Source: Deltaproteobacteria bacterium
GTDB lineage: Bacteria; Myxococcota; JACPTQ01
Reading direction: 5' to 3'
Length of the DNA: 36,728 nucleotides
NCBI GenBank assembly: GCA_016192705.1
Contig: JACPTQ010000002.1
Coordinates: forward strand, 1 to 36,728
Numbering within the stretch: the stretch's first letter is position 1; every line of letters starts with the position of its first letter. The notes beneath the pieces are model-generated. The model was not told the origin of the DNA. It saw nothing but the letters and a program-made list of their open reading frames with translations, and made no database searches. Of the stretch, positions 1-8,685 are shown piece after piece. The position numbers and the translations under genes are program-made.

Positions 1-329
1 CGGAATGGCGAGGGCGACGGAACACCCGAGACCTTTGTGTGCTCGGAGTTGCAAATGCCGGTTGTGCTCGACCAAACTTGGTGTCGCGGCAGTGCCGCGC
101 AGCCCGCAGCCCCACCTTTGCGCAGGGTCTGCAGCGCGATATTGGCTGGGATCACCGAGCTTTCGCTTACCTTTGAACTCCGGCTCTGTCACGCGAGTCA
201 GTTCAGACCCGAGGACGTCGGCGCGCCGAAGCGGGACCTGCCGACCCTACCTAAGGAAGAGAACAGCCTGCTTATCCGGGGATCGAGGCGATTGATGCGA
301 CCCGCCGCGTTGTGTAGCATCGCGGGTTA
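1..329 (+). repeat. R2 repeat copy a in the non-coding region upstream of carB
   Basis: No credible gene is seen in this stretch. From about 79 to 292 it carries a copy of a dispersed repeat (R2). Three blocks recur elsewhere: a palindrome-containing block at 79-102 (core CGCGGCAGTGCCGCG) that returns at 14818-14841; a block at about 119-180 that returns inverted at 22099-22160; and a block at 204-235 whose 32 bases are identical, inverted, at 22046-22077. A final motif at 267-285 (GCTTATCCGGGGATCG) resembles GCTTAACCGGGGAT at 22524 and, inverted, near 22000. The copy ends about 40 bp before the carB start, so it may lie in the promoter or leader. No clear -10/-35 pair was found. Confidence 0.75.
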
Positions 330-3300
330 ATGCCGCGCCGCACCGACATTAAAACGATTTTCGTGATCGGGAGCGGGCCGATCGTCATCGGGCAGGCGTG
401 CGAATTCGATTATGCCGGAACGCAAGCGGTGAAGGCGCTGCGGGCGGACGGGTTTCGGATCGTCTTACTGAATTCAAACCCGGCGACGATCATGACCGAC
501 CCGGAGTTTGCGGACGCGACTTACATCGAGCCGATTACGCCGGAAGTCGCGGAGGCGATCATCGCAAAAGAGCGGCCGGATGCGCTTTTGCCGACGCTCG
601 GCGGGCAGACGGCGCTCAACTTGGCGCTCGCGCTGCATGAGAACGGCGCGCTCGCACGGCACGGCGTGAAGCTCATCGGCGCGTCGGTCGAGGCGATCCA
701 CAAAGCGGAAAGCCGCGAGGCGTTCAAGGAGGCGATGACGCGGATCGGGCTCGATGTACCTAAGTCGCGAACGGTGCGAAATCTTTCGGAGGCGCGCGCG
801 GCGCTTGATGAAGTCGGCGTTCCGGCGATCATTCGGCCGTCGTTTACGCTTGGCGGTTCGGGTGGGAGCATTGCGTACACGCGCGAAGAGTACGAGGGGC
901 GCGTTGAATGGGCGCTCCGACAGAGCCCGCGTGGCGAAGCGCTGATTGAAGAGTCGGTCCTTGGGTGGAAAGAGTACGAGCTCGAGGTGATGCGCGATGG
1001 CGCGGGGAACGGCGTCATCATCTGCTCAATCGAAAACCTCGACCCGATGGGCGTCCACACGGGCGATTCGATCACGGTCGCGCCCGCGCAGACGCTGACT
1101 GACAAAGAGTACCAGGTGATGCGCGACGCGGCGCTCGCGGTGCTGCGCGAAATCGGCGTCGATACGGGCGGGTCGAACATCCAGTTCGCGGTACATCCCG
1201 AGACGGGGCGGATGATCGTCATCGAAATGAACCCGCGCGTGTCGCGCTCGTCGGCGCTTGCGTCGAAGGCGACGGGGTTCCCGATCGCGAAGATCGCGGC
1301 GCTCGTTGCGGTCGGGTACCGCCTCGACGAGATCCCGAACGACATCACGCGCGTCACGCCGGCGTCGTTTGAGCCGTCGATCGACTACGTTGTCACCAAG
1401 ATCCCGCGGTTTGCGTTTGAAAAATTTCCGGGTGGCGATGCGACGCTGGGCGTGCAGATGAAGTCGGTGGGCGAGGCGATGGGGATCGGGTCGACGTTTG
1501 TCGAATCGCTGCGAAAGGCGGTTCGGTCGCTTGAGACGGGACGCACGCAACTCACCGGCGACACAACGCCGCGCGACGTCGTGATGGCGCGGGTCGGAAA
1601 ACCGCACGCGGGGCGGCTCTTTGATGTCGCACGGGCGCTCGAACTCGGCGTCGACATCGAAGAACTTTACGCGGCGACGAAAATCGATCGGTGGTTCTTG
1701 CGGCAGCTTCGCGACGCGGTGGAGGAAGAAGGAAAGGAAAAATGCAACCACAGAGACACAGAGAAACAGAGATCTGAGGGAGAAGAAAAAAGCGATAGGA
1801 AAAAGGATCTGGGTGCAGAGGCGGACGTTGCGTTTCGCAGGGTCGACACCTGCGCCGCGGAGTTTGAGGCGCAGACGCCATACCTTTATTCGACGCGCGC
1901 GCGGGGCGCGGTGTGCGAGGCGCGACCGACCGACCGGAAGAAGGTCGTGATTCTTGGCGGCGGCCCAAACCGCATCGGCCAAGGAATTGAGTTCGATTAC
2001 TGCTGTGTCCAAGCGGTGTTTGGGTTTCGCGACATCGGATACGAGACCATCATGGTCAACTGCAACCCAGAAACCGTGTCGACCGATTACGACGTATCCG
2101 ACCGCCTCTATTTCGAGCCGCTGACCGAACCCGACGTGCTCGCGATCGTGCGCCGCGAAAAACCGGAAGGCGTCGTCGTGCAGCTGGGCGGCCAAACACC
2201 GCTGAAACTCGCAGTCCCGCTCGAACGCGCCGGCGTACGAATTCTCGGCACGTCGCCCGACGCCATCGACCGCGCCGAAGATCGCGAGCGCTTCGCGGCC
2301 CTCATCACGTCACTCGGTCTCATGCAGCCCGAGAGCGGAATCGCGCGGACCGTTGACGAGGCGGCAAGTGTTGCCGCGCGGCTCGGCTTTCCGCTCCTTC
2401 TTCGTCCGTCGTACGTGCTGGGCGGACGCGCGATGCAGGTCGTTTACGACACAGATGCTTTCAGGGCCGCCATTCGCGAAGCGTTCGAAGCGTCCCGCGG
2501 GCATCCGGTGCTCGTCGACCGATTCTTGAACGACGCAACCGAAGTCGATGTCGACGCGCTCGCGGATGGCGACAGCGTTGTGCTCGCGGGCGTTCTCGAG
2601 CACATCGAGGAAGCCGGTGTCCATTCGGGCGATTCGGCGATGGTTCTACCGCCGTTTTCGCTCACGCCGGAAGTGCTTACCGCCATTGAGCGTGCGACGG
2701 TTTCTCTCGGTCGTGCGCTCGGCGTTCGCGGCCTCATGAACATCCAGTTCGCCGTCAAGGACAACGTCGTTTACGTTCTCGAAGTCAACCCACGCGCGTC
2801 GCGCACCGTCCCGTTTGTCAGCAAAGCGACCGGACTTCCCATCGCGCGCATCGCAGCGAAGCTCATGGTGGGAACGACGCTCGCCGAGTTGGAGATCCGC
2901 CACGTCCCTCGGCCGCGTTACACCTTCGTCAAGGAGTCGGTTTTCCCGTTCTCGAAATTCCCGGGAACAGACACGGTGCTGGGACCCGAAATGAAATCGA
3001 CGGGCGAAGTGATGGGTGTTGATTCGGATGTTCATCAGGCGTTCGGCAAAGCCCAGGCGGCCGCCGGAAACGCCATTCCCGCGCACGGAACTTTCTTCAT
3101 CTCGGTTAAGGCGGATGACAAAGCGGCGGCGTGCGACTTAGCGCTTCGGCTCCATTACCTCGGGTTCACACTCATCGCCACCGACGGGACCTGCGCTGCG
3201 ATCCGCGGAGCGGGAGTTCCGTGTCAGCGCGTGAACAAGGTTGCCGACGGGAGCCCGCACGTGGTGGACCGCATACGCGCTGGGTGGATTCAAGGCGTCA

Positions 3301-3494
3301 TCAACACGACCATTGGGCGCCAATCGCTCATCGATTCGCACTCAATTCGGCAGACGACGGTTGCCCACGGGGTCCCTTACTTCACGACGATCGCCGCGGC
3401 CCGCGCGGCCGTGGGCGCGATCGAGGGAACTCGAGAGAAGCGGCTCGTCGTGCGCGCGCTTCAAGAGATCCACCGTGAGCAGGCGTCGCACTAG
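330..3494 (+). CDS. carB: Carbamoyl-phosphate synthase large subunit
   Basis: Makes carbamoyl phosphate from bicarbonate, ATP and glutamine-derived ammonia for pyrimidine and arginine synthesis; the small subunit gene is not in the window. The 1054 residues align with the family from the start ([17 protein letters not shown]), which fixes the ATG. Two ATP-grasp halves are intact: GGSGGSIAY and [18 protein letters not shown] in the first, [17 protein letters not shown] and [18 protein letters not shown] in the second. A C-terminal MGS-like allosteric domain follows, from about residue 915. The oddity is the oligomerisation region. Between WFLRQL and RVDTCAAEF the usual helical segment with its GF(A/S)D motif is absent, and about 21 residues (472-492, [11 protein letters not shown] and following) come from repeat R1. 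This linker is about 18 residues shorter than in E. coli. The frame is open throughout. No good ribosome-binding site is seen. Confidence 0.97.
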   Translation: MPRRTDIKTIFVIGSGPIVIGQACEFDYAGTQAVKALRADGFRIVLLNSNPATIMTDPEFADATYIEPITPEVAEAIIAKERPDALLPTLGGQTALNLALALHENGALARHGVKLIGASVEAIHKAESREAFKEAMTRIGLDVPKSRTVRNLSEARAALDEVGVPAIIRPSFTLGGSGGSIAYTREEYEGRVEWALRQSPRGEALIEESVLGWKEYELEVMRDGAGNGVIICSIENLDPMGVHTGDSITVAPAQTLTDKEYQVMRDAALAVLREIGVDTGGSNIQFAVHPETGRMIVIEMNPRVSRSSALASKATGFPIAKIAALVAVGYRLDEIPNDITRVTPASFEPSIDYVVTKIPRFAFEKFPGGDATLGVQMKSVGEAMGIGSTFVESLRKAVRSLETGRTQLTGDTTPRDVVMARVGKPHAGRLFDVARALELGVDIEELYAATKIDRWFLRQLRDAVEEEGKEKCNHRDTEKQRSEGEEKSDRKKDLGAEADVAFRRVDTCAAEFEAQTPYLYSTRARGAVCEARPTDRKKVVILGGGPNRIGQGIEFDYCCVQAVFGFRDIGYETIMVNCNPETVSTDYDVSDRLYFEPLTEPDVLAIVRREKPEGVVVQLGGQTPLKLAVPLERAGVRILGTSPDAIDRAEDRERFAALITSLGLMQPESGIARTVDEAASVAARLGFPLLLRPSYVLGGRAMQVVYDTDAFRAAIREAFEASRGHPVLVDRFLNDATEVDVDALADGDSVVLAGVLEHIEEAGVHSGDSAMVLPPFSLTPEVLTAIERATVSLGRALGVRGLMNIQFAVKDNVVYVLEVNPRASRTVPFVSKATGLPIARIAAKLMVGTTLAELEIRHVPRPRYTFVKESVFPFSKFPGTDTVLGPEMKSTGEVMGVDSDVHQAFGKAQAAAGNAIPAHGTFFISVKADDKAAACDLALRLHYLGFTLIATDGTCAAIRGAGVPCQRVNKVADGSPHVVDRIRAGWIQGVINTTIGRQSLIDSHSIRQTTVAHGVPYFTTIAAARAAVGAIEGTREKRLVVRALQEIHREQASH
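1744..1791 (+). repeat. R1 repeat copy inside carB
   Basis: A purine-rich segment with core CCACAGAGACACAGAGAAAC followed by AGATCTGAGGGAGAAG. The same core and tail occur inverted in batC (13721-13760) and directly at 19208-19256. It is in frame and encodes the hydrophilic peptide [16 protein letters not shown] between the two halves of CarB. Confidence 0.85.
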
Positions 3495-4116
3495 CGTTTT
3501 TCTCACGGTGGGACTGGGGTTCGCCGGATGCGCGAGCGGGCCGGTCGGCGCGGGTTTCAAGTTGCCACCGTCCCCGACGGAGTACGTATGGTCGCGCGAG
3601 TACTCGCAACGCGAGCGGAGCTGGGCCGAGGCGGTTGCGCAGCACTTGCAACTTGAGCCGGGCGTTTGGCTTGGGATCTGGACCGACGACCGAGGGACGG
3701 GGCTGCCGGCGTTTGTTCGGGCGGTGACACCGAACTCTCCGGGCGCCGATCCGGGCGTCGTCTACCTGTTTCATGGTGACACGCGGCGTCTCGCCTGGAT
3801 TCGCGCGCACAAGTACCGGCCGTTCCGACTCGCGCATGTTCGATTCGTTCAAGTTTATCCTGGCGACCGACTCATCGGCGACGGCGTCTTCGATCGACTC
3901 CTCGTGGTCGACTGGCCGGGCGATACGGGACGCACGCTGCTTTCCGCGTCGCGCCGGGCGATGGCGATGAGTGGGATACTCGGAGTTGTCGAGCGAAAGG
4001 GGGCGCCTTCCGAAGTCACGTTGCGCCGAATGGCGAAGACGCTCGGTTTGCTCTGGACCGGCAAGGGCGAACTTGGCGACGGTTCGGTCCTTCACGTTTT
4101 CTCGCGCACCCGATAA
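3475..4116 (+). CDS. Putative lipoprotein of unknown function
   Basis: The GTG at 3475 is chosen because it starts a typical lipoprotein signal: an Arg-rich n-region (VSRRRTS), a hydrophobic core ([11 protein letters not shown]) and a lipobox FAGC followed by ASG. The mature part would be about 195 residues without further membrane segments. The gene overlaps the end of carB by 20 bp, so the two are probably co-transcribed. I do not recognise the family. Visible features are a Trp/Tyr-rich start ([15 protein letters not shown]), a middle with mixed strands ([24 protein letters not shown]) and a basic C-terminal part. A role in carbamoyl-phosphate metabolism should not be assumed from position alone. 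Confidence 0.7.
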   Translation: MSRRRTSVFLTVGLGFAGCASGPVGAGFKLPPSPTEYVWSREYSQRERSWAEAVAQHLQLEPGVWLGIWTDDRGTGLPAFVRAVTPNSPGADPGVVYLFHGDTRRLAWIRAHKYRPFRLAHVRFVQVYPGDRLIGDGVFDRLLVVDWPGDTGRTLLSASRRAMAMSGILGVVERKGAPSEVTLRRMAKTLGLLWTGKGELGDGSVLHVFSRTR

Positions 4117-4228
4117 TCAACAAATCGTCAGCGAAACAGAACCTAACGAAACCCACGCCCCACGTGGATTTCAGGCGTCACCTTCGCTACACTTGAGTTT
4201 GGAGACCCCCGTCCTTGGGAGACGAACG

Positions 4229-5308
4229 ATGAGAGCAAGGGAATTAGAGAGTGGGCGAATTCCAACGCCGCGCCAAGTCTTTGAGGCGCTCGACCGATAC
4301 GTGATTGGGCAAACATACGCGAAGCGCGCGATATCGATCGCGGCGTACAACCACATGAAACGGCTGGTTGAGCGAGCCGCTGGAAAGAAGGGGCTTATCA
4401 AGAAGTCGAATGTGCTCATGATTGGACCGACGGGAAGCGGGAAAACCCATATTTCGCGGCAACTCGCGAAGGTTTTGGATGTACCGTTTGTGGTGGTCGA
4501 CGCGACCGAATACACCGAGGCCGGGTATTACGGAAAAGACATTGAGGTCATGGTCGCCGAGCTCTTGTTCAAGACGGGACAAAACGTTGAGGAAACGGAG
4601 CGCGGGATTATTTTTGTCGATGAGATCGACAAGATCGCGCGGAGGAGCCACGGTGCGCGAACGGGCGCGGGGAGCCGCGACATCGGTGGTGAGGGCGTGC
4701 AGCAGGCGTTGCTCAAGTTGCTTGAGGGGACGGAGGTGTTCGTGCCGCTCAATGTCACGCAACACTGGGCGAAGCACGACTTTGTTCAGGTCGATACGAC
4801 GGACATCTTGTTCATCTGCGCGGGGACGTTTTCGGATATGTATGCGTATGGCGGCGAGAAGGCGATTGGAATGCGCCCGAGGGATGGTGCAAACGACGGT
4901 AAGACGAGAGAGGCGGGGCCGGCGGCGGCGACGAAGCGCGCTTCGGAGAAGGACCTTCTTGAATACGGGATGCTGTCGGAGTTTCTGGGGCGACTTCCGG
5001 TCGTCGTGGAGCTCGGAGAGCTCACGCTTTCGGAGCTTGAGCGCGTCATGACGGAGCCGCCCGATTCGATTGTGAAGGAGTACCAGCATCTGCTTGCCGC
5101 GGACGACATCCAACTCCGCGTTGAGGCGGAGGCGGTGCGGGCGATTGCCGGTCACGCGATTCGAAAGCGGACGGGAGCGCGGGGGCTGCGTTCCATTTTT
5201 GAGCGCGTGATGCACGACGTCTTGTTCGAAGCGCCCGAGCGACGGGGCGAAACCATCGTCGTTGACGAGCGGTTCGTCGCGGAGCGTTTGAGTCAACGAC
5301 GGGAATAG
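4229..5308 (+). CDS. ClpX-like AAA+ unfoldase without N-terminal zinc finger
   Basis: An ATP-driven protein unfoldase of the ClpX type, 359 residues, against about 420 for standard ClpX. The ATG follows GGGAG at a good distance. Visible in order: the ClpX entry segment [18 protein letters not shown] (11-28), Walker A GPTGSGKT (66-73), pore-1 loop GYYG (99-102), Walker B IIFVDEID (127-134), [15 protein letters not shown], the arginine-finger segment [11 protein letters not shown] and sensor-2 [12 protein letters not shown] (314-325). Three things differ from housekeeping ClpX. The Cys4 zinc-binding domain is absent. The RKH pore-2 loop is replaced by NVTQHWAKH. The ClpP-docking IGF loop reads AIGM (212-215) followed by a charged insert. 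It may be a paralogue with altered substrates or weakened ClpP binding. HslU is less likely because there is no I-domain. Confidence 0.85.
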   Translation: MRARELESGRIPTPRQVFEALDRYVIGQTYAKRAISIAAYNHMKRLVERAAGKKGLIKKSNVLMIGPTGSGKTHISRQLAKVLDVPFVVVDATEYTEAGYYGKDIEVMVAELLFKTGQNVEETERGIIFVDEIDKIARRSHGARTGAGSRDIGGEGVQQALLKLLEGTEVFVPLNVTQHWAKHDFVQVDTTDILFICAGTFSDMYAYGGEKAIGMRPRDGANDGKTREAGPAAATKRASEKDLLEYGMLSEFLGRLPVVVELGELTLSELERVMTEPPDSIVKEYQHLLAADDIQLRVEAEAVRAIAGHAIRKRTGARGLRSIFERVMHDVLFEAPERRGETIVVDERFVAERLSQRRE

Positions 5309-5350
5309 GTTATTCGCTCCGGAGGCCGATCCAGTAGACTTCGTCGTCAT

Positions 5351-5440
5351 GGAGAGATGACCGAGCGGCCGAAGGTGCACGACTGGAAATCGTGTGTCCC
5401 GCCAAAAGTGGGACCGTGGGTTCGAATCCCACTCTCTCCG
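5351..5440 (+). tRNA. tRNA-Ser (anticodon GGA)
   Basis: A class II tRNA. The acceptor stem is GGAGAGA paired with TCTCTCC, with discriminator base G. The anticodon stem ACGA/TCGT encloses the loop CTGGAAA, giving anticodon GGA. A long variable arm (GTCCC...GGGAC) is typical of tRNA-Ser. The T arm is GTGGG TTCGAAT CCCAC. The 3' CCA is not encoded. Its last 18 bases are repeated 102 bp downstream. Confidence 0.97.
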
Positions 5441-5487
5441 TACGAATTAGTTTCGCAATCCACGGTGGGCTTCGGGCACGTGCAGTT

Positions 5488-5507
5488 GCGCTCCCATGCG
5501 GGAGCGC
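5488..5507 (+). other. Perfect hairpin between the two tRNA 3'-end copies
   Basis: GCGCTCCC and GGGAGCGC form an 8-bp perfect stem around the loop ATGC. There is no following T-run, so a classical intrinsic terminator is not supported. It could aid 3' processing or termination after the tRNA, or be part of a small inserted segment. Confidence 0.5.
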
Positions 5508-5524
5508 GAGACAGAAGCGTGTAG

Positions 5525-5542
5525 CGAATCCCACTCTCTCCG
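5525..5542 (+). repeat. Direct repeat of the tRNA-Ser 3' end (att-like)
   Basis: CGAATCCCACTCTCTCCG is identical to the last 18 bases of the tRNA (5423-5440). The 84 bp between the copies hold a hairpin but no tRNA fold and no gene. This is the pattern left by integration at a tRNA 3' end followed by near-complete loss, or by a partial tandem duplication of the tRNA. Confidence 0.7.
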
Positions 5543-5633
5543 ATGATCCGTTATCGCTCCCATGACCTCGCTGCGACAGCCTTGACACCCCGGCTTGCTA
5601 AGTCCAGCGGCCGGTGTTATCGATAAAGAAAGG

Positions 5634-5655
5634 AATGAATGAGCGTTCATTCATT
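5634..5655 (+). promoter_or_regulatory. Palindromic operator of FadR/TetR type
   Basis: AATGAATGA-GCGT-TCATTCATT is a perfect 9-bp inverted repeat with a 4-bp spacer. Its core TGAATGA-N4-TCATTCA matches the layout of the Bacillus FadR (TetR family) operator, which controls fatty-acid degradation genes. It lies 25 bp upstream of the ATG of the first acyl-CoA dehydrogenase gene, where a bound repressor would block transcription. A possible -35 (TTGCTA, 5595) lies upstream, but the -10 is unclear. No TetR gene is in the window. Confidence 0.75.
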
Positions 5656-5680
5656 TTAAACGGCGAAGAGGAGGGCACGC

Positions 5681-6871
5681 ATGATCTCGTTTACGCTCGA
5701 AGAAGAAGAGCGGCTTCTCCAGGAGACGGTTCACAGTTTCGCGGAAGTGGACATCCGCCCGCATTACCGTGATTCCGAGAAAACTGGGGTGCCTGACGCA
5801 TTGCGAAAGAAGTTTCACGAGCTCGGTCTCACAGGGCTGGACCTGCCCGCCGAACTCGGCGGCACGGGACTCACATGGCTTGCGCGCAGCCTCGTTCTCG
5901 AAGAACTCGGTTGGGGCGATGCGGGCGTCGCGGTCGACCTCGCCAGTCAAGCCGGCGTGCTCGCGATCCTCGCGCTTGGGGACGCCGCGCAGCAAAAGCG
6001 CGTCCTCGCTCCCCTCGCCGCCGGAAACGCTGTCCAGAGCGCGCTCGCGTTTTCGGAGGCCAAAGCCGCACCGCAGGGCGGATTCGCAACCACGGCGCGT
6101 CGCGACGGCGATTTCTACGTCTTGGACGGTGAGAAGGCGTTCGTTCATGGTGCCGGCTCGGCCGACTTTATGGTGGTCTTCGCGCAAGTCGAACCCGATA
6201 AAGGATGGGACGGCATCGGCGCCTTTGTTGTCGACAAGGCCGCCCCCGGTCTTCGGCCCGGAGCCAACGTTGAAACGACGGGCCTTTGCGGCGTCGAGAA
6301 ACAGTCGTTGAAACTTTCGGGCGTTCGCGTTCCAGCGATGAACCGCCTTCAAGGTGGCGCGGATTTTGTCGTTGCCGCCGAGACACTCTTTCGCAGGCTG
6401 GGGCTCAAGACGTCCGCGATCGCCGTCGGGATGGCGCGGGCCGCGTACGAATATGCGCTTCGATACTCCGAAGAGCGCGTCGCGTTCGGAAAGCCAATCG
6501 GCCACTTCCAATTCATCGCGTTTACGCTGTCGGACATGGCAATGGCCGTTGACGGTGCCCGCTGGATGGTGTGGCGCGCAGCAACGGAGCTCGACCAGGG
6601 TCGCGATGGTCGCGCCGAATGCGCGATGGCGTATTCGCACGCACTCGAGACGGCGATGTACGCCGCCGATTGGTCTGTCCAGATTCTGGGTGGCCACGGG
6701 TACATCTGCGATCACCCGGCTGAGAAATGGATGCGCGATGCAAAGACGCTGGCACTTTGGGGCGGCTCGCGCGAATTCGCAAATGCCGTTGTTGCGGACG
6801 CGATCGTCGGCGCGACACCCGCCGCCTGCGATCGACTGCCGGTTCACGACATTCAACCGGTCTACACGTAA
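5681..6871 (+). CDS. Acyl-CoA dehydrogenase-like protein lacking the catalytic Glu
   Basis: A 396-residue member of the acyl-CoA dehydrogenase fold: N-terminal helical domain, central beta domain (DFYVLDGEKAFVHGAGSADF) and C-terminal four-helix bundle (YALRYSEERVAFGKPIGHFQ, LGGHGYICDHPAEKWMRDAK). The ATG is preceded by AGAGGAGG. Two hallmark sites are degenerate. The FAD/substrate loop, LTEPGAGSD in its neighbour, reads AFSEAKAAPQG. The catalytic base in the (F/Y)EG(T/S) motif is replaced, with LWGG and Gly361 at the Glu position. It is followed after 14 bp by a normal paralogue with its own ribosome-binding site, and both sit behind a FadR-like operator. It may be the non-catalytic half of a heteromeric dehydrogenase, as known for steroid-degrading FadE pairs; that is inference. 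Confidence 0.88.
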   Translation: MISFTLEEEERLLQETVHSFAEVDIRPHYRDSEKTGVPDALRKKFHELGLTGLDLPAELGGTGLTWLARSLVLEELGWGDAGVAVDLASQAGVLAILALGDAAQQKRVLAPLAAGNAVQSALAFSEAKAAPQGGFATTARRDGDFYVLDGEKAFVHGAGSADFMVVFAQVEPDKGWDGIGAFVVDKAAPGLRPGANVETTGLCGVEKQSLKLSGVRVPAMNRLQGGADFVVAAETLFRRLGLKTSAIAVGMARAAYEYALRYSEERVAFGKPIGHFQFIAFTLSDMAMAVDGARWMVWRAATELDQGRDGRAECAMAYSHALETAMYAADWSVQILGGHGYICDHPAEKWMRDAKTLALWGGSREFANAVVADAIVGATPAACDRLPVHDIQPVYT

Positions 6872-6885
6872 GAGGAGGAGCGACC

Positions 6886-8100
6886 ATGATCGATTTTACG
6901 CTCAGCGACACACATCAGAACATTCGCTCCATGGTGCATTGGTTCGCCGAGGCCGAAATGCGACCGCTTTCGCTGCAAGCCGACCGAGAGTGCAAAGTGC
7001 CCGACGAGCTCGTGAAGAAGCTCATGCAGATGGGCGTCGCGTCCGGTGGCACGCCCGAAACGATGGGCGGCAGTCCGGATGGGATTGGCGCCGACAAAGA
7101 CAAGCGCGGCAAGAAACAGATCAACCGAATTTCGGTCATCGGCTCCGAGGAGCTCGCGTGGGGCGACCCTGCGATGATTCTCGCGATTCCGGGGCCGGGG
7201 CTCGGGGCGCCACCGGTTCGCTTTATGGGAACACCAGAGCAACGCGAGCGGTTTTTCGCGCCGTTCAAGGATCTCGAGACGGCGCACTACGGCGCGTACG
7301 CGCTGACGGAACCGGGCGCGGGGTCCGATGCGGCGGCGATTTCAACGACGGCCGTCAAGGACGGGAACCACTACGTCTTGAATGGCGTCAAGTGCTTCAT
7401 CACGAACGGCGCCAAGGCGATCTGGAACGTCGTCTTTGCGACCATCGACAAATCGAAGGGGCGCGCGGGGCATCGCGTGTTTGTCGTCGAGAAAGGAACG
7501 CCTGGATTTCGCGTCGGGCGCATCGAGGAAAAAATGGGGATGCACGCGTCGGAAACGGCGGAGCTCATTCTCGAGGATTGTCGCGTCCACCAAGACAATT
7601 TGCTGGGCGGCGAAGCGCACTACGCGAGCAAAGAGGGGTTTATGGGCGCGATGAAGACGTTCGATTTGACGCGCCCACTTGTTGCTTCGATGGCAACAGG
7701 AATTGCACGCGCGGCTTACGAACGAGCGCGAGATTTTTTCAAAGAGAACTACATGACGGGGCGGCCCATCGCACGCTATCGTGTCATCGCCGATAAGCTC
7801 GCGGAGATCGCGCGCAACATCGATGCGGCGCGGCTCATGGTGTGGCGTGCCGCGTGGATGGCCGACGAGGGGATTCCCAACACGAAGGAGGCGTCGATGT
7901 CGAAGGCGTACGCGGGGCAGCTCGCGACGAAAGCGTGCATCGACGCGATTCAAGTCATGGGTGCGGCGGGGCTTTCACGCGACGGATTCGTCGAGAAGTG
8001 GTTTCGCGACATTAAGGTGTACGACATCTTCGAGGGGACGGGCCAAGCGCAGCGCATCGTCATCTCGAAGCGAATTCTTCAGAACTTGAAGTCGTTCTAG
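6886..8100 (+). CDS. Acyl-CoA dehydrogenase
   Basis: A flavoprotein that introduces the alpha-beta double bond into acyl-CoA and passes electrons to ETF. The 404 residues show the classical signatures: YALTEPGAGSDAAAISTTA in the FAD-binding beta domain, KCFITNGAKA, the RYRVIADKLAEIARNIDAAR helix and the terminal motif VYDIFEGTGQAQRIVISKRI with catalytic Glu383. The ATG lies 6 nt after AGAGGAGG, and only 14 bp separate it from the preceding dehydrogenase-like gene, so one operon is likely. Substrate chain length cannot be told from sequence. It would supply the complete active site if the two proteins form a hetero-oligomer. Confidence 0.93.
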   Translation: MIDFTLSDTHQNIRSMVHWFAEAEMRPLSLQADRECKVPDELVKKLMQMGVASGGTPETMGGSPDGIGADKDKRGKKQINRISVIGSEELAWGDPAMILAIPGPGLGAPPVRFMGTPEQRERFFAPFKDLETAHYGAYALTEPGAGSDAAAISTTAVKDGNHYVLNGVKCFITNGAKAIWNVVFATIDKSKGRAGHRVFVVEKGTPGFRVGRIEEKMGMHASETAELILEDCRVHQDNLLGGEAHYASKEGFMGAMKTFDLTRPLVASMATGIARAAYERARDFFKENYMTGRPIARYRVIADKLAEIARNIDAARLMVWRAAWMADEGIPNTKEASMSKAYAGQLATKACIDAIQVMGAAGLSRDGFVEKWFRDIKVYDIFEGTGQAQRIVISKRILQNLKSF

Positions 8101-8165
8101 ATTGTCGTGGTGCCCGCGGGCTCCGTGTGCTTGCGCTTCCTCGCACAACGACCGACAATTCGCTC

Positions 8166-8681
8166 ATGCATCGATCTCACGGCGACGGAACGGTCGATCG
8201 CGCGCGGTTTCGCCGAATCGGAACAAACGTCATTTTCGAAGTTGGCTCGCTCGTCTTTCACCCCGAGAACATCGAACTCGGCGACAACATCTATGTCGGT
8301 CACTACGCCATCCTGAAGGGCTACCACAAAAACACGATGCGGATTGGCGACGGCACCTGGATCGGCCAGCAGTGCTTCATCCACAGCGCAGGCGGCGTGA
8401 CGATCGGGCGTGACGTTGGCATCGCGCCCCACGTACGAATCTTGACGAGCGCGCACGAGGAGACCCCGCGCGGAACACCGGTCATGCACGGCCCGCTCAC
8501 ATTTGCACCGGTCGCGCTTGAGGACGGTTGCGACGTTGGGATCGGCGCCGTGATTTTGCCCGGCGTCACGATTGGTGCCGGCGCGATTGTTGGTGCGGGC
8601 GCTGTCGTCACGCGGAGCGTGGCGCCGTTTTCGGTGGTGGCTGGGGTTCCCGCGTGCTTCGTGCGAATGCGAGACGATTGA
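8166..8681 (+). CDS. Hexapeptide-repeat (left-handed beta-helix) acyltransferase
   Basis: A 171-residue protein with the [LIV]-G-X4 hexad pattern of left-handed beta-helix acetyl/acyltransferases: IELGDNIYVG, MRIGDGTWIG, VTIGRDVGIA, then a loop LTSAHEETPRGTPV and further hexads VALEDGCDVGIGAVILPGVTIGAGAIVGAGAVV, ending in the family-typical VAGVPACFVR. These enzymes use acyl-CoA to modify sugars or related groups and act as trimers. The first ATG (8166) is preferred; a GTG at 8127 would add 13 residues. No strong ribosome-binding site is seen. It lies 65 bp behind the dehydrogenase pair and could share their transcript. The acceptor cannot be named. Confidence 0.85.
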   Translation: MHRSHGDGTVDRARFRRIGTNVIFEVGSLVFHPENIELGDNIYVGHYAILKGYHKNTMRIGDGTWIGQQCFIHSAGGVTIGRDVGIAPHVRILTSAHEETPRGTPVMHGPLTFAPVALEDGCDVGIGAVILPGVTIGAGAIVGAGAVVTRSVAPFSVVAGVPACFVRMRDD

Positions 8682-8685
8682 CGGG

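Noticed and set aside
1735-1860. Frameshift or pseudogene in carB
   Set aside because: The frame is open and both flanking halves are fully conserved in the same frame, so a replaced linker is a better explanation than a frameshift.
1026-2195. Long open frame antisense to carB
   Set aside because: It is a by-product of G+C-rich codon structure of carB. It is Arg-rich, lacks domains and a ribosome-binding site, and overlaps a certain gene completely.
6354-7796. Long plus-strand open frame across both acyl-CoA dehydrogenase genes
   Set aside because: It lies in another frame of two well-supported genes and its Arg/Ser-rich translation has no recognisable features.
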